A DNA stretch of 12,716 nt, taken from the NCBI GenBank assembly GCA_045110675.1, contig JBGCGJ010000058.1, positions 1-12,716 of the forward strand, written 5' to 3'. Origin of the DNA: JBALVT01 sp045110675. GTDB taxonomy: Bacteria > Pseudomonadota > Gammaproteobacteria > Pseudomonadales > Halieaceae. Of the stretch, positions 12,671 to 12,716 are shown piece by piece. Each line of letters opens with the position of its first letter. Positions within the stretch are counted from its first letter, which is position 1. The notes below the pieces were generated by a model. It made no database searches, had not been told where the DNA came from, and was given only the letters and a program-made list of their open reading frames with translations. Both the position numbers and the translations under genes were made by a program.

Positions 12671-12716
12671 GTGGGCTACCCCGATATCAGTACAGGACAA
12701 CCGAACGAATGCTCTC

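Noticed and set aside
12671..12700. TTG start at 12700 for S-formylglutathione hydrolase
   Set aside because: It would add ten residues with no family counterpart. The GTG at 12670 gives the usual length and N-terminus and has a GGGG upstream.

Overview
The window looks like chromosomal DNA of a free-living, probably marine, gammaproteobacterium. This rests on closely E. coli-like GlpK, ArfB, QmcA/NfeD, GabD, PspF/PspA/PspB/PspC and S-formylglutathione hydrolase, a moderate base composition, and a pspF | pspABC divergon with a sigma-54 promoter. The genus cannot be read from the sequence. I found no tRNA, rRNA, CRISPR array, insertion sequence or phage gene. Genes are densely packed and no gap reaches 300 bases.

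Layout. (1) 1-2461, plus strand: the 3' end of an aldehyde dehydrogenase gene, then glycerol kinase (glpK) after one base, then the ribosome-rescue hydrolase arfB after 12 bases. (2) 2462-4130, plus strand: a candidate sigma-70 promoter, a QmcA-type SPFH membrane protein and an NfeD-like partner. This unit ends tail to tail, with overlapping stop codons, against (3) 4127-8912, minus strand: read in its own direction this is pspF, a LuxR-type regulator, gabD (succinate-semialdehyde dehydrogenase) and a class III omega-aminotransferase. The last two form a deamination-plus-oxidation pair for GABA or a similar omega-amino compound. (4) 8913-10915: a divergent control region with tandem repeats (candidate PspF sites), a candidate IHF site and a -24/-12 promoter, then a small unrecognised membrane protein gene, pspA, pspB and pspC. 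(5) 11036-12670: an alpha/beta hydrolase of unknown substrate, convergent with fghA (formaldehyde detoxification).

How the parts may work together. By E. coli precedent, PspF activates the sigma-54 psp promoter and PspA restrains PspF until the inner membrane is damaged. PspB and PspC sense the damage and PspA then supports the membrane. PspF here keeps the GAFTGA loop and the Trp56 associated with PspA control. Two features are non-standard. The first psp gene encodes a 67-residue predicted membrane protein that I cannot assign to PspA-PspG. On the other side, pspF is followed after 8 bases by a LuxR regulator and an omega-amino acid catabolic pair, with a perfect 16-bp palindrome in front of gabD as the likely operator. 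These two points, and the SPFH/NfeD pair nearby, are the best places to look for something new. The rest is ordinary housekeeping and catabolism.
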